Shown piece by piece: positions 32,794-41,074 of a DNA stretch of 64,000 bases. The stretch's first letter is position 1, and every line of letters begins with the position of its first letter. The translations under genes and the position numbers were made by a program. Source of the DNA: Heritagella caecorum (lineage in GTDB: Bacteria; Bacillota; Clostridia; Oscillospirales; Acutalibacteraceae); contig CAJFQL010000007.1 in NCBI GenBank assembly GCA_904419035.1, forward strand, positions 1 through 64,000, read 5' to 3'. The notes beneath the pieces were generated by a model that had not been told where the DNA came from, did no database searches, and saw nothing but the letters and a program-made list of their open reading frames with translations.

Positions 32794-33465
32794 TTAAAAC
32801 CGCAGGCGAATAAAATGATTATACAGAGCAATAACCCGCCCTACCACAATAACGGCCAATAGAGTACCGACGCCAATCCCTACCATCGGTTGACCGCAAA
32901 TAAAACCGATGGTGAGTGTAATGCAGGCGTTGCACAAATCAAATACATTTTTTGCAAAGCCCAAGGGCCGATGGATCGTTTCGCCCAAAGCGGCCACAAT
33001 GCCGTCGCCGGGGTTCGGCACCAAATGGGCGTTGACGGTCATGGCGGCGCCGATTCCGGTGCACAAAAGTGCCAGCAGCAAGACGAGGAGCTGCTGCCAC
33101 CATACCGTGGGGCCATCGGGCAGCCAGGCGGCGTACAGGTTTAAAAACCGGGTAAATACAATCGCCAGCGGCACCTGCAAAAGGTCTTTCCACAGCCCTT
33201 TGCCCCGGTGCAGCGCCATTTGCACAAACACAAACAGAATGTAAAACACCAGCGTCATGTTCCCAAAATCGACGGAAAAGATCTGGGACAGGCTATAGGG
33301 CACCGAAATAATCGGCGAAACCCCCAGCCCCGCTTTGGTATTCAGGGTGAGCCCCATGGCCAGCACCAGCATCCCCAGCGCATACGTCCCGCCCCGCAGC
33401 CAGGCCCGGCGTTTCCTTTCCCCTTCGTTTTCTTCCATCGGTTTGGCACATTCTTCCTGTATCAT
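32794..33465 (-). CDS. YczE/YitT-like integral membrane protein (first paralogue)
   Basis: 223 residues with six hydrophobic helices after a charged ~20-residue N-terminus. It has the family's early LNTKAGLGVSPIISVPYSLSQ, and VPNPGDGIVAALGETI in the middle, typical of the YczE/YyaS group (DUF6198). Its function is unknown. A second, diverged member lies just across the RNase P RNA gene (33949-34641). The start at 33465 has AAAGGA about 10 bases upstream. Confidence 0.85.
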   Translation of the reverse strand: MIQEECAKPMEENEGERKRRAWLRGGTYALGMLVLAMGLTLNTKAGLGVSPIISVPYSLSQIFSVDFGNMTLVFYILFVFVQMALHRGKGLWKDLLQVPLAIVFTRFLNLYAAWLPDGPTVWWQQLLVLLLALLCTGIGAAMTVNAHLVPNPGDGIVAALGETIHRPLGFAKNVFDLCNACITLTIGFICGQPMVGIGVGTLLAVIVVGRVIALYNHFIRLRF

Positions 33466-33496
33466 ACTGTCGCATCCTTTCCCGTATCTGTTGCAT

Positions 33497-33540
33497 AAAG
33501 AAAAGCCGCCGCCATCCCCAAAGGGGACCGCAGCGGCCGT
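33497..33540 (-). terminator. Terminator of rnpB
   Basis: On the minus strand GCCGCTGC and GCGGCGGC pair, enclosing a second small stem TCCCC/GGGGA, followed by TTTTCTTT. Confidence 0.85.
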
Positions 33541-33547
33541 ATGTGGC

Positions 33548-33906
33548 AGCGAGGGGACCTATAAGCCGAGTTCTGTCGTGAACAGCCATCTATCTGGTCC
33601 GGACGTTGCCGCCCGGCTCATGCCACCTCCTGGGAACGCGCCGGGCCGGCGCCGGACCAAAGGCCCATGTTCCCTCCACGGTGTTGCTCCGGATAGGGTT
33701 TACAGAGCCGCACGGTCTCCCGTGCGCTGGTGAGCTCTTACCTCGCCTTTCCATCCTTACCGGCAAAAGCCGGCGGTTTCTTTCTGTTGCACTATCCCTG
33801 GGGTCGCCCCCGGCGGCCGTTAGCCGTTATCCTGCCCTGTGGAGCTCGGACTTTCCTCAGACGGGCCCTTTCGAGACACCGCCCGCAGCTGTTCAGTCCG
33901 CTCGCT
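33548..33906 (-). ncRNA. rnpB: RNase P RNA (bacterial type)
   Basis: The minus strand shows the universal RNase P core. Near the 5' end is GAGGAAAGTCCGAGCTCCAC (around 33839-33858) and GATAACGGCTAAC. In the middle are GGTAAGAGCTCACCAGCG and GTAAACCC. At the 3' end is ACAGAACTCGGCTTATAGG. The end sequences AGCGAG and CTCGCT form helix P1, which sets the ends at about 33906 and 33548, giving roughly 359 nt. It is the catalytic RNA that trims tRNA 5' leaders. Its own promoter lies at 33913-33942 and its terminator at 33497-33540. Confidence 0.97.
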
Positions 33907-33912
33907 TTTCTT

Positions 33913-33942
33913 ATTGTACCTGAAAAAACGCGCAAAAGTCAA
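33913..33942 (-). promoter_or_regulatory. Sigma-A promoter of rnpB
   Basis: TTGACT (33937-33942), an 18-bp spacer and TACAAT (33913-33918) on the minus strand, ending 7 bases before the predicted RNA 5' end. It begins only 6 bases beyond the stop of the preceding gene. Confidence 0.85.
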
Positions 33943-33948
33943 GGGGCA

Positions 33949-34641
33949 TCAGGCGGCGCGGCGCTTTTGGCGGCGAATATCGGCGCTTTGCAGCCGCATG
34001 AGCAGCGGGTCCCACAATTTCTGGTTAAAAAACTGAATCACCGGCCCCATGCAAAACGCCGTAAGTACGGTCCCCACCCCCACGGTGGCCCCCAGTAAAA
34101 AGCCCGTGAGCACACAGATGCAGTCGGTGCCGATGCGCCAGGCGCGGAACTGGATGCGGGTGGGCAATTTCGACAGCGAAATGGCCATGACGTCGTAGGT
34201 GGAAACCCCCAGGTCGCTGGTCATATACATGGAACACGCCAGGGAAACCAGGAAAAGCCCGATGAGCATATAGAGGATGCGTTCCGCCAGGCCGGGTTCG
34301 GGCGTGAGGGCCTTCCACAGCCCTAAACTAAAATCGGCCATAAAGCCGATCCCCACCAGGTTAATGACGGTGGCAATGCCGATATACCGCCGGCCATAGA
34401 TACACATGGCCGCCAGCAGCACCAAATTGAGGTACGGGTATAAAGTCCCGTAGCTGACCCCGAACACATTGGCCACCCCCGTGGCAAAGACGGTGAACGG
34501 GTCGGTGCCGAAATTGGCGATTTGGAAAAAACCCACGGCAAAACCGCTGAGGAGTACGCCCCCCACGGTCATGCACAACCGGCAGGCGTATTCATACGTA
34601 AGGTATTTATGGCACAGCGAAGACACATCCCATTTTTTCAT
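33949..34641 (-). CDS. YczE/YitT-like integral membrane protein (second paralogue)
   Basis: 230 residues, six predicted helices. It carries the same pattern as its neighbour across rnpB: SGFAVGFFQIANFGTDPFTVFATGV corresponds to NTKAGLGVSPIISVP, and MTSDLGVSTYDVMAISLSKL to VNAHLVPNPGDGIVAALGETI (parts: SDLGVSTYDVMAIS). The family has no proven function; a transport role is guessed in databases. The C-terminus is basic (RRQKRRAA). The start at 34641 has GGAAAGGGGAG upstream. Confidence 0.85.
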   Translation of the reverse strand: MKKWDVSSLCHKYLTYEYACRLCMTVGGVLLSGFAVGFFQIANFGTDPFTVFATGVANVFGVSYGTLYPYLNLVLLAAMCIYGRRYIGIATVINLVGIGFMADFSLGLWKALTPEPGLAERILYMLIGLFLVSLACSMYMTSDLGVSTYDVMAISLSKLPTRIQFRAWRIGTDCICVLTGFLLGATVGVGTVLTAFCMGPVIQFFNQKLWDPLLMRLQSADIRRQKRRAA

Positions 34642-34709
34642 CCCAACAAAACTCCCCTTTCCGGGCCCAGAGCCCGGCTGTTTGCCCCCTGTTTGGCGGG
34701 CCGTTTTTC

Positions 34710-34739
34710 ATTATAAAAAAAAACCATCCCGGCCCGCAA
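34710..34739 (-). promoter_or_regulatory. Promoter of the second YczE/YitT-like gene, overlapping a terminator
   Basis: TTGCGG (34734-34739), an 18-bp spacer and TATAAT (34710-34715) on the minus strand. The -35 box lies in the loop and stem of the pncB terminator. Confidence 0.55.
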
Positions 34740-34758
34740 GGGCCAAGGACGGTTTTTT
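34716..34758. terminator. Terminator of the pncA-pncB operon
   Basis: A stem of about 15 bp with two mismatches (AAACCATCCCGGCCC with GGGCCAAGGACGGTTT), loop GCAA-like, T8 on the minus side and T6 on the plus side. Confidence 0.88.
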
Positions 34759-34775
34759 CTGCTTTTTTTCCGCTA

Positions 34776-36239
34776 TTACCGGGCATTTTCCTGCAACAGG
34801 CGGTTCTTGACTTCCCACAGGTTCTGGGACAGGTCCACATAGTAGTGGTGCGGGTTTTCAAACCGGGTGACTTCTTCCCACAGGGTGGCCACCTGTTCCT
34901 TGCAGTATTGCTGCAGCTGGGGCAGGGTGCGGGGCACGGAGATGTTTTCACCATGGCGGAACAGCTGTTCCCGCAGGCGCACGGCGCGGAAGTTTTCCAC
35001 GGTTTTGCGCTTCCAGATGTGTTCCGGGTCGAAAATGGTGTAGGGCTGGGTATCGTCGATGACTTCGTTGTGCATGGTAATCACATCGGCGATGGCCTTG
35101 CCGGAATCCCGGTCGTACAGCCGCCAGATTTCCTTGAAGCAAGGCGTGGTGATTTTGGCCACGTTTTCGCTGATCTTGATCTTCGGGATGATGTTGCCGT
35201 GCTTGTCTTCCACCCCGGCCAGCTTGTACACGCCGCCGAACACCGGGTTCGAGGACGACGTAATCATGCGTTCCCCTACGCCAAAGGAATCCACCGGCGC
35301 GCCCTGGAGCAGCATGTCGCGGATAAGGTATTCGTCCAGGCTGTTGCTCACGCAGATTTTGCAATCGGGGAACCCGGCGTCATCCAGCATTTTCCGGGCT
35401 TTGCGGGCCAGGTAGGCAATGTCGCCGGAATCGATACGGATGCCCGCGGGACGGTATCCCTTGGGGACCAGCACTTCGTTAAACACACGGATGGCGTTGG
35501 GCACACCGGATTTCAGTACATTGTACGTGTCCACCAGCAGCGTGCAGGCGCCGGGGTATTCTTCGGCATAGGCCTTGAACGCTTCGTATTCACTGGGGAA
35601 CAGCTGCACCCAGCTGTGGGCCATGGTGCCCATGGCCGGCACGCCGAATTCCAGGTCGGTAATGGTACACGCCGTCCCCACGCAGCCGCCGATGTAGGCC
35701 GCCCGGGCGCCGTAAATCGCGCCGCCGTTGCCCTGGGCCCGGCGGGAACCGAATTCCATCACGCTGCGGCCGGCCGCGGCCCGCACGATGCGGTTGGCTT
35801 TGGTGCAAACCAGGGTCTGGTGGTTGATGGTCAAAAGGATCATGGTTTCGATAAACTGGGCCTGAATGGCCGGGCCCCGCACGGTAACAATGGGTTCACC
35901 GGGGAAAATCGGGGTGCCTTCCGGCACGGCCCACACGTCACATTCGAATTTGAAGTGGCGCAGGTAGTCGATAAATTCCGGCCGGAAGATTTTTTTGCCT
36001 TCCAGATAGGCCAAATCTTCTTCGGTAAAGTGCAGGTTATCCAGGTAATCTACCACCTGCTGTACCCCGGCCATAATGGCAAACCCGCCGCCGTCGGGCA
36101 CCGTGCGGTAGAACATATCAAAATAGACGATGGTATCGCCATACCCTCTGGCCAGGTAACCGTTGGCCATGGTGATTTCGTAAAAGTCGGTGAGCATGGT
36201 GAGGTTGACCGTATTGCTTCCCTGTTTGAGAGGTTCCAT
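34776..36239 (-). CDS. pncB: Nicotinate phosphoribosyltransferase
   Basis: 487 residues from the ATG at 36239, which has GGAAAGGATGG 8 bases upstream; the ATG four codons earlier sits directly on that site. It makes nicotinate mononucleotide from nicotinate and PRPP in NAD salvage. Motifs are LTDFYEITMANGYL, EFGSRRAQGNGGAIYGARAAYIGG (key EFGSRRAQG), MGTMAHSWVQLF with the phosphorylated His, LVDTYNVLKSGVPNAI, GIRIDSGDIAYLARKAR and SNSLDEYLI. It follows pncA by 76 bases on the same strand, a coherent nicotinamide-to-NAMN pair. Confidence 0.96.
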   Translation of the reverse strand: MEPLKQGSNTVNLTMLTDFYEITMANGYLARGYGDTIVYFDMFYRTVPDGGGFAIMAGVQQVVDYLDNLHFTEEDLAYLEGKKIFRPEFIDYLRHFKFECDVWAVPEGTPIFPGEPIVTVRGPAIQAQFIETMILLTINHQTLVCTKANRIVRAAAGRSVMEFGSRRAQGNGGAIYGARAAYIGGCVGTACTITDLEFGVPAMGTMAHSWVQLFPSEYEAFKAYAEEYPGACTLLVDTYNVLKSGVPNAIRVFNEVLVPKGYRPAGIRIDSGDIAYLARKARKMLDDAGFPDCKICVSNSLDEYLIRDMLLQGAPVDSFGVGERMITSSSNPVFGGVYKLAGVEDKHGNIIPKIKISENVAKITTPCFKEIWRLYDRDSGKAIADVITMHNEVIDDTQPYTIFDPEHIWKRKTVENFRAVRLREQLFRHGENISVPRTLPQLQQYCKEQVATLWEEVTRFENPHHYYVDLSQNLWEVKNRLLQENAR

Positions 36240-36315
36240 TGCTTTTTCCATCCTTTCCACAGCGGCCGGGGAAAGACCTGGCCGTTCTGATCCAATCGCG
36301 AAAGTTAAAGGCCCG

Positions 36316-37002
36316 TCAGCATTCCGCCTGTAAAGGCACAAGGCTTTGATCCGGGCCGGCCATTCGGGCCAGTTCCACGCCGCTTTGGGCCATATTCTGC
36401 AGGGCCATGGCACTGCACAGCGCTGCCGGATGGCCCGGCCCTTCAAAGGTGGCCACCAGGTCCGTGAGGACAACCACCCGGCTTGGGCGGTTGCAGCGGT
36501 TTTCCGCCGCTTTCAGGGTGAGCGCTGCCTGCTGGATGCAGATATCGGTACAGCAGCCCGTGAGCAAGAAGGTATCAATGCCGGGGTGTTCCGTCCGCCA
36601 CTGCCAAAAAGCCGGTTCCAAGCACGCATTGGTCGACGCTTTGGGGATAACGCGGCCCCATTGCTCCCGCAGCAGTTCCGGGCAGATTTCCTCTTCCCCG
36701 GTGCCTTTCACACAGTGGGGCGGGTAGCTGGTAAATTCCGGTGAATCAGGGGTATGGGTATCGGTAAACAGCAGCGTTTCCACACCGGTTTCCTTCGCCC
36801 GGCGCAGCAGCCCGGCCACCCCCGGCAACAGAGCCCGGCACAGCGGGCTGAAAAGCGCGCCTTTTTCGGCAAACCCCCGGTTTAAATCAATCACAAACAG
36901 CGCTGTGCGGGCCGGGGCCAGCCGGTCAAACGCCAACGCCGACGATACAACGGGCGCCAAGCTGTCCCATGCCCTAGCCAGGGCTGACGGTTGCTTTTCC
37001 AT
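36316..37002 (-). CDS. pncA: Nicotinamidase / isochorismatase-family cysteine hydrolase
   Basis: 228 residues. The triad is complete: Asp39 in FVIDLNRGF, Lys121 in VIPKAST and Cys155 in CCTDICI. Zn ligands are Asp81, His83 and about His96. It should convert nicotinamide to nicotinate. The N-terminal ~30 residues are an extension beyond the core fold. AGGAGG is 8 bases before the ATG at 37002. Its operon partner is pncB, which uses the product. The identity as nicotinamidase rather than another isochorismatase-like hydrolase rests on this pairing. Confidence 0.9.
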   Translation of the reverse strand: MEKQPSALARAWDSLAPVVSSALAFDRLAPARTALFVIDLNRGFAEKGALFSPLCRALLPGVAGLLRRAKETGVETLLFTDTHTPDSPEFTSYPPHCVKGTGEEEICPELLREQWGRVIPKASTNACLEPAFWQWRTEHPGIDTFLLTGCCTDICIQQAALTLKAAENRCNRPSRVVVLTDLVATFEGPGHPAALCSAMALQNMAQSGVELARMAGPDQSLVPLQAEC

Positions 37003-37052
37003 GCTTCATTCCTCCTGCCTGTTTTCCTGTCTTGACAGCAGTCGTTTTATTT

Positions 37053-37081
37053 ATTATACCATTGTTTTGGCCCCAGTACAA
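37053..37081 (-). promoter_or_regulatory. Sigma-A promoter of pncA-pncB
   Basis: TTGTAC (37076-37081), a 17-bp spacer and TATAAT (37053-37058) on the minus strand. Confidence 0.78.
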
Positions 37082-37169
37082 ACGCTTGAAAAGAACTTCA
37101 AAAAAATATACGATATTTCTAAAAAAGTACCGATTTGCTTTGGAAAATTCATGTTTTTTTCCTTTTCTC

Positions 37170-37198
37170 TTGCATTTATGGCCCATCCGTCTTATAAT
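37170..37198 (+). promoter_or_regulatory. Sigma-A promoter of the small XRE gene
   Basis: TTGCAT (37170-37175), a 17-bp spacer and TATAAT (37193-37198), leaving a leader of about 80 bases. Confidence 0.72.
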
Positions 37199-37286
37199 AT
37201 AGAAAGTAGATTTTTGGCACAGATACGATCTCCTGCAGAGCTTAGTATTGTAGGAAACGAACCAGAATGCTTGTGGGGGGATGGTT

Positions 37287-37535
37287 ATGCGACTTCGAAA
37301 ACAAGCTCTCGGGGCCCGTAATTTGGTAGGGGCCCGGGTTGAATTAGCACGGAAAAATCAAGGCATGAAACAGAAGGAGCTTTTGGCTCAACTTCAGGTG
37401 AACGGCGTTGATATGAATGCATCCGGTTTATCCAAACTGGAAGGGCAGCTTCGTTATGTAACGGATTTTGAACTGGCCGCTTTGGCCAACATTCTAAACG
37501 TGTCGGTTGACTGGCTCTTGGGGAGAGATGAATAA
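37287..37535 (+). CDS. Small XRE-family helix-turn-helix protein
   Basis: 82 residues from the ATG at 37287, chosen because GGGGGG lies about 6 bases upstream; an ATG two codons earlier abuts that run. It is one XRE DNA-binding domain: LVGARVELARKNQGMKQKELLAQL, MNASGLSKLEGQLRYVTDFELAALANILNVSVDWLLG. It has no effector domain. A single regulator gene between its own promoter and terminator, target unknown. Surrounding DNA is more AT-rich than the window average. Confidence 0.88.
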   Translation: MRLRKQALGARNLVGARVELARKNQGMKQKELLAQLQVNGVDMNASGLSKLEGQLRYVTDFELAALANILNVSVDWLLGRDE

Positions 37536-37544
37536 ATTCCGTGC

Positions 37545-37588
37545 TAAAGCGCTGTTTCGTCACGGACGGAACAGCGCTTTTTTGTTTT
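37545..37588 (+). terminator. Terminator of the small XRE gene
   Basis: AAAGCGCTGTT (37546-37556) pairs with AACAGCGCTTT (37570-37580), then T-rich sequence. Confidence 0.88.
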
Positions 37589-37744
37589 GCATATATTACA
37601 AAACGTATAAAACAGCGTAAATATACGGACATTTAGGCTTTTCTCTCCCCTCTTCCCCGTGTAAGCTGCCCATACGAAGCGCTGGACATCTTTTCACCTG
37701 TGGGAAAGCGAAAGCCTTTGCACCGGCACGTATTTTTGTATATT

Positions 37745-37773
37745 TTAACATTTTTATACAAATAGGATATAAT
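37745..37773 (+). promoter_or_regulatory. Orphan promoter-like sequence facing a terminator
   Basis: TTAACA (37745-37750), a 17-bp spacer and TATAAT (37768-37773). Transcription from here would meet the hairpin at 37790-37830 after about 45-50 bases, so no protein gene is served. Confidence 0.4.
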
Positions 37774-37789
37774 GTACTGGCCATAAAAC

Positions 37790-37830
37790 GAAAAAAGCCC
37801 TGCCCCCAAAGGGGCAGAGCTTTTTGCTTT
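37790..37830. terminator. Terminator of the rpiR-ispH/rpsA operon (works both ways)
   Basis: GCCCTGCCCC pairs with GGGGCAGAGC around CAAA, with A6 before and T5 after; one mismatch. Confidence 0.88.
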
Positions 37831-37848
37831 CTAAGAGAAGGCTGTATC

Positions 37849-39798
37849 TTAGGCTTCTTCGTTCGCTTCGGCTTCTTCGGCCGCCGCACGCATGGAGAGG
37901 GACACTCTCTTCTTTTCGAAGTCGATTTCGGTGATCTTGGCTTTGACCACGTCGCCGATCTTCAGCACGTCCTGGGGCTTTTCAATGCGATGGTCGGCAA
38001 TCTGAGAAATGTGGATCAGACCGTCGATGCCGGGGATGATGTTGGCAAACGCGCCAAAGGTGGTCATGCCCACCACGGTCACGTCGCACACCGTGCCCAC
38101 GGGATAGTCGCGTTCCAGGATGTTCCAGGGGTTGTCTTCCTGACGCTTGTAGCCCAGGGAGATTTTGCCCTTTTCGCGGTCCAACGCCTTAATGTATACC
38201 TTCACGGTATCGCCGGGATTGACCACTTCGCTGGGATGCTTAATGCGGGTCCAGGACAGTTCGGAAATGTGAATCATGCCGTCGATGCCGCCCAGATCCA
38301 CAAACGCGCCATAGGCGGTCAGGGACTTGACGGTGCCGGTGTATTCCTTGCCTTCTTCGGCGGTTTCCCAGAACTTTTCAGCCAGGGCTTTCTTTTCATC
38401 GCGCAGCACGGAGCGGATGGAGCCCACCGCACGACGGCGGCCACGGTTCACTTCGATGATGCGGAAGCGGACTTCCTTCTTCAGCAGGTCGTCCAGGCTT
38501 TCCCCACGGGAAGCCGTCGCCTGGGAAGCAGGGATGAATACGCGGATGCCGTTGGTCACGGCGATCAGGCCGCCCTTGATGATTTCCGTCACGGTGCCGG
38601 TGAGCACTTCGCCGCTTTCTTCCGCAGCCGCGATGACTTCCCAGCCCTTGATGGAATCAAGGCGCTTTTTGGACAGCATGATGGTGCCTTCCTGGTCGTT
38701 GGTGCGCATGATCAGCAGATCCATTTCGTCGCCGATCTTCACCAGATCTTCGGGACGGGCGTTGGGGTCAGCGGACAGTTCGCTGGCGGGAATAAAGCCG
38801 GCCTGCTTGCGTCCCACATCGACATACACCTCATTCGGGGCGATACCGACAACAACACCGTGAACCTTTTCATCTGTATTCAAAGTTTTGAGAGATTCTT
38901 CAAGCATCTCCGCAAAGCTCTCGGTACCTTCCGTAGGATTCTGGACTGCGCTCTCGTTGATTTCAGACATGGTAACAAGTACCTCCTTTATGATGTGGGC
39001 AGGCGTCGAGGCGCCCGCCGTGATACCAACCTTATGCACCCCCTGCAGCACCGGCAGCTCGTCTGCGGTCTCGATCAGCATGGTCGGGCAATAAGGACTG
39101 CACACGGCCTTGAGCTTGGCGGTATTGGAACTGTGTTTGCCCCCTACCACGATCATCTGATCGCACTGCTGGGCTAACTCCCGTGCCTCTTTTTGACGTT
39201 GTGCAGTAGCATTACATATTGTAGCAAAAATCCGGGCGTTTGTATAGACCTTTTGCAGGATTTTCGAACAATTTTCCCATTCTGTGGCCTCAAAAGTCGT
39301 CTGGGAAACGACGCATATAGGCTCATTTTTCCATTCCGGGTGTTCCTCCACCAGCTTTTCCAGTTCCGCTGCCCCGGAAAACACGGCCCAGGGGCCGTGC
39401 ACATGCCCGAGGATCCCCTCGACTTCCGGGTGGTGGGCATCCCCGGCGACCAGCACCCGCCTTCCTTCCCGGCTGGCATTCTGGACCAGGGTGTGGATTT
39501 TTTTGACAAACGGGCAGGTGGCGTCCACACAGCAAAGCCCCTGCTTTTCGATGCGGGCCATCACACTTTCCCCCACCCCGTGGGAGCGGATGACAAGGCA
39601 CCCGCCGGGGGGCACCTGCTCCGGTGCCTCCACCGCGACGGCGCCCTTTTCTTCCAGTTCTTTGACCATTTGGGGGTTGTGGATAATGGGCCCTAAGGTA
39701 TACACCCGGCCCTGTTCCGAAAGCAAACGCTGTACGGTCTTCACCGCCCGGTCCACGCCAAAGCAGAACCCGGCGGTTTTGGCTACCAGGATCTCCAT
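37849..39798 (-). CDS. ispH: IspH-ribosomal protein S1 fusion (HMBPP reductase / S1)
   Basis: 649 residues. Residues 1 to ~285 are IspH (LytB), the last enzyme of the MEP pathway, which makes IPP and DMAPP with a 4Fe-4S cluster. The three Cys ligands are Cys12 (GFCFG), Cys93 (DATCPF) and Cys193 (ICNAT). Residues ~300-640 hold four S1 RNA-binding domains; the third and fourth are the most canonical (GTVKSLTAYGAFVDLGGIDG and MTTFGAFANIIPGIDG), the first two more diverged. This fusion is a known feature of many Clostridia. The gene begins directly at the stop of the upstream acyltransferase gene, last in a six-gene operon. Confidence 0.96.
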   Translation of the reverse strand: MEILVAKTAGFCFGVDRAVKTVQRLLSEQGRVYTLGPIIHNPQMVKELEEKGAVAVEAPEQVPPGGCLVIRSHGVGESVMARIEKQGLCCVDATCPFVKKIHTLVQNASREGRRVLVAGDAHHPEVEGILGHVHGPWAVFSGAAELEKLVEEHPEWKNEPICVVSQTTFEATEWENCSKILQKVYTNARIFATICNATAQRQKEARELAQQCDQMIVVGGKHSSNTAKLKAVCSPYCPTMLIETADELPVLQGVHKVGITAGASTPAHIIKEVLVTMSEINESAVQNPTEGTESFAEMLEESLKTLNTDEKVHGVVVGIAPNEVYVDVGRKQAGFIPASELSADPNARPEDLVKIGDEMDLLIMRTNDQEGTIMLSKKRLDSIKGWEVIAAAEESGEVLTGTVTEIIKGGLIAVTNGIRVFIPASQATASRGESLDDLLKKEVRFRIIEVNRGRRRAVGSIRSVLRDEKKALAEKFWETAEEGKEYTGTVKSLTAYGAFVDLGGIDGMIHISELSWTRIKHPSEVVNPGDTVKVYIKALDREKGKISLGYKRQEDNPWNILERDYPVGTVCDVTVVGMTTFGAFANIIPGIDGLIHISQIADHRIEKPQDVLKIGDVVKAKITEIDFEKKRVSLSMRAAAEEAEANEEA

Positions 39799-40443
39799 TT
39801 ACGCCTTACCCCCTTCCGGCTTGGCCCATGCTTTTTCGTCTGCCAGCATCTGCTGCATGGTTTGCTGCAGCTGGAGAGAGGCTTGTTCCATCCCCCGGCG
39901 GCCCGCCGCCGTCACCTGTACCGGCGGCCCGAACACAATCCGGGTGCGGGCCAGCAGCTTGGGGCCCCGGCGGGCAAGGATCACCGCCGGAACAAGGGGC
40001 ACTCCGGCCCGGGCGGCGATCATGGATGCGCCGGGGTTGCTGTGAAACGGGGTACCCACCGGGCGGATGTGGCCTTCGGGGAAAATCCCCACCACGCGCC
40101 CGTCTTTTAGCAGGGAAACCGCCTGGGATAAGCTTTTGCGGTCGGCTTCCCCCCGGTGTACCGGGAAGGCCCCCAACAGGGACAAAAACCACGCCACCCA
40201 CCGGCCGTGGTCTTCAAACAGCTGGGCTTTGGCCATATAGTGCACCGGGTGCGGGCACGCCATACCGAGCAAAATGGGGTCCATGGTGGACCGATGGTTG
40301 CAGCACAGCACATAGCCCCCGGTTTTCGGGATATGCTCCCGCCCTGTTACTTTTACCCGAAATACAAGGAAGAAAATCCAGGTAAAAATCACCTTACATA
40401 CGGCATAAAACCGCCGTTTATTTGTCAGTTGGTTCGTGATCAA
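39799..40443 (-). CDS. PlsC-type lysophospholipid acyltransferase (second of two)
   Basis: 214 residues. An N-terminal hydrophobic segment (~14-30) anchors it to the membrane. The catalytic NHRSTMD (His50, Asp55) and the substrate-binding FPEG (121-124) are intact. It likely transfers an acyl chain to 1-acylglycerol-3-phosphate in phospholipid synthesis. It overlaps the preceding plsC-like gene by 26 bases and abuts ispH/rpsA. Two non-identical copies in tandem suggest different steps or acyl preferences. Confidence 0.92.
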   Translation of the reverse strand: MITNQLTNKRRFYAVCKVIFTWIFFLVFRVKVTGREHIPKTGGYVLCCNHRSTMDPILLGMACPHPVHYMAKAQLFEDHGRWVAWFLSLLGAFPVHRGEADRKSLSQAVSLLKDGRVVGIFPEGHIRPVGTPFHSNPGASMIAARAGVPLVPAVILARRGPKLLARTRIVFGPPVQVTAAGRRGMEQASLQLQQTMQQMLADEKAWAKPEGGKA

Positions 40444-41074
40444 AATCTTTCAGATCCCTTTCGCGCAGCGCCCGGATGCGGCTCATGATCAGGCGGGCCG
40501 CCCGGCGGAATTCACTTTTATCCTCGTGCTCAATGCCCAGTTCACAGGGCAAAATGGGGTCGCCGCAGGAGACGATCAGCCGCTGCCCGGCTTTGGGGAG
40601 CTGCTGCCCGCGGCAGGTGATGCACATGGGCACCACCGGTACCTGCATCTGGTGCGCCAGAACGGCCGCGCCGGATTTGGGCTGCTGGAGTTTGCCGTCG
40701 CGGCTGCGGGTTCCTTCGATAAAGATGGCCACGACTTTCCCTTCCCGCAAAAGCTCCCGGGCGGTATCCAGGGCTTTTTCATCGCCTTTGCCCCGATGGA
40801 CCGGGAACGCCCCCAGCCCCCGCAGCACGCCGCCCACCAGGGCGTTGTGGAACAGTTCTTCTTTGGCCATAAAATACAGCTGCCGGTGCAAAACGCCCCC
40901 CAACACGATGGGGTCTTTATTGGACAAATGATTGCAGCACACCAGCACCGGGCCGGTATCGGGCAGTTTATCCAGGTCTTTCCGGGTGATGGGGTTGACC
41001 AGGCGGAACGCCGTGGAGACAAGCCCCTGCCCCAGGGTATAGATTGCCGATTTACGATCTGCCATAACGGTCAT
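40418..41074 (-). CDS. PlsC-type lysophospholipid acyltransferase (first of two)
   Basis: 218 residues. Motifs: NHLSNKD (His49, Asp54) and FIEGTRSRDG (118-127), both complete. It lacks a clear long TM helix. Its start codon overlaps the cmk stop by 4 bases (ATGA), so translation is coupled. It is the copy always expected next to cmk in clostridial operons of this kind. Confidence 0.92.
   Translation of the reverse strand: MTVMADRKSAIYTLGQGLVSTAFRLVNPITRKDLDKLPDTGPVLVCCNHLSNKDPIVLGGVLHRQLYFMAKEELFHNALVGGVLRGLGAFPVHRGKGDEKALDTARELLREGKVVAIFIEGTRSRDGKLQQPKSGAAVLAHQMQVPVVPMCITCRGQQLPKAGQRLIVSCGDPILPCELGIEHEDKSEFRRAARLIMSRIRALRERDLKDFDHEPTDK

Noticed and set aside
33606..33923. Frames inside the RNase P RNA gene
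   Set aside because: The region has the conserved RNase P core and its own promoter and terminator.
34845..36290. 481-codon plus-strand frame
   Set aside because: Antisense to nicotinate phosphoribosyltransferase.
37596..37889. 97-codon minus-strand frame
   Set aside because: It runs through the operon terminator and the end of ispH/rpsA; low-complexity Lys/Pro start, no ribosome site.
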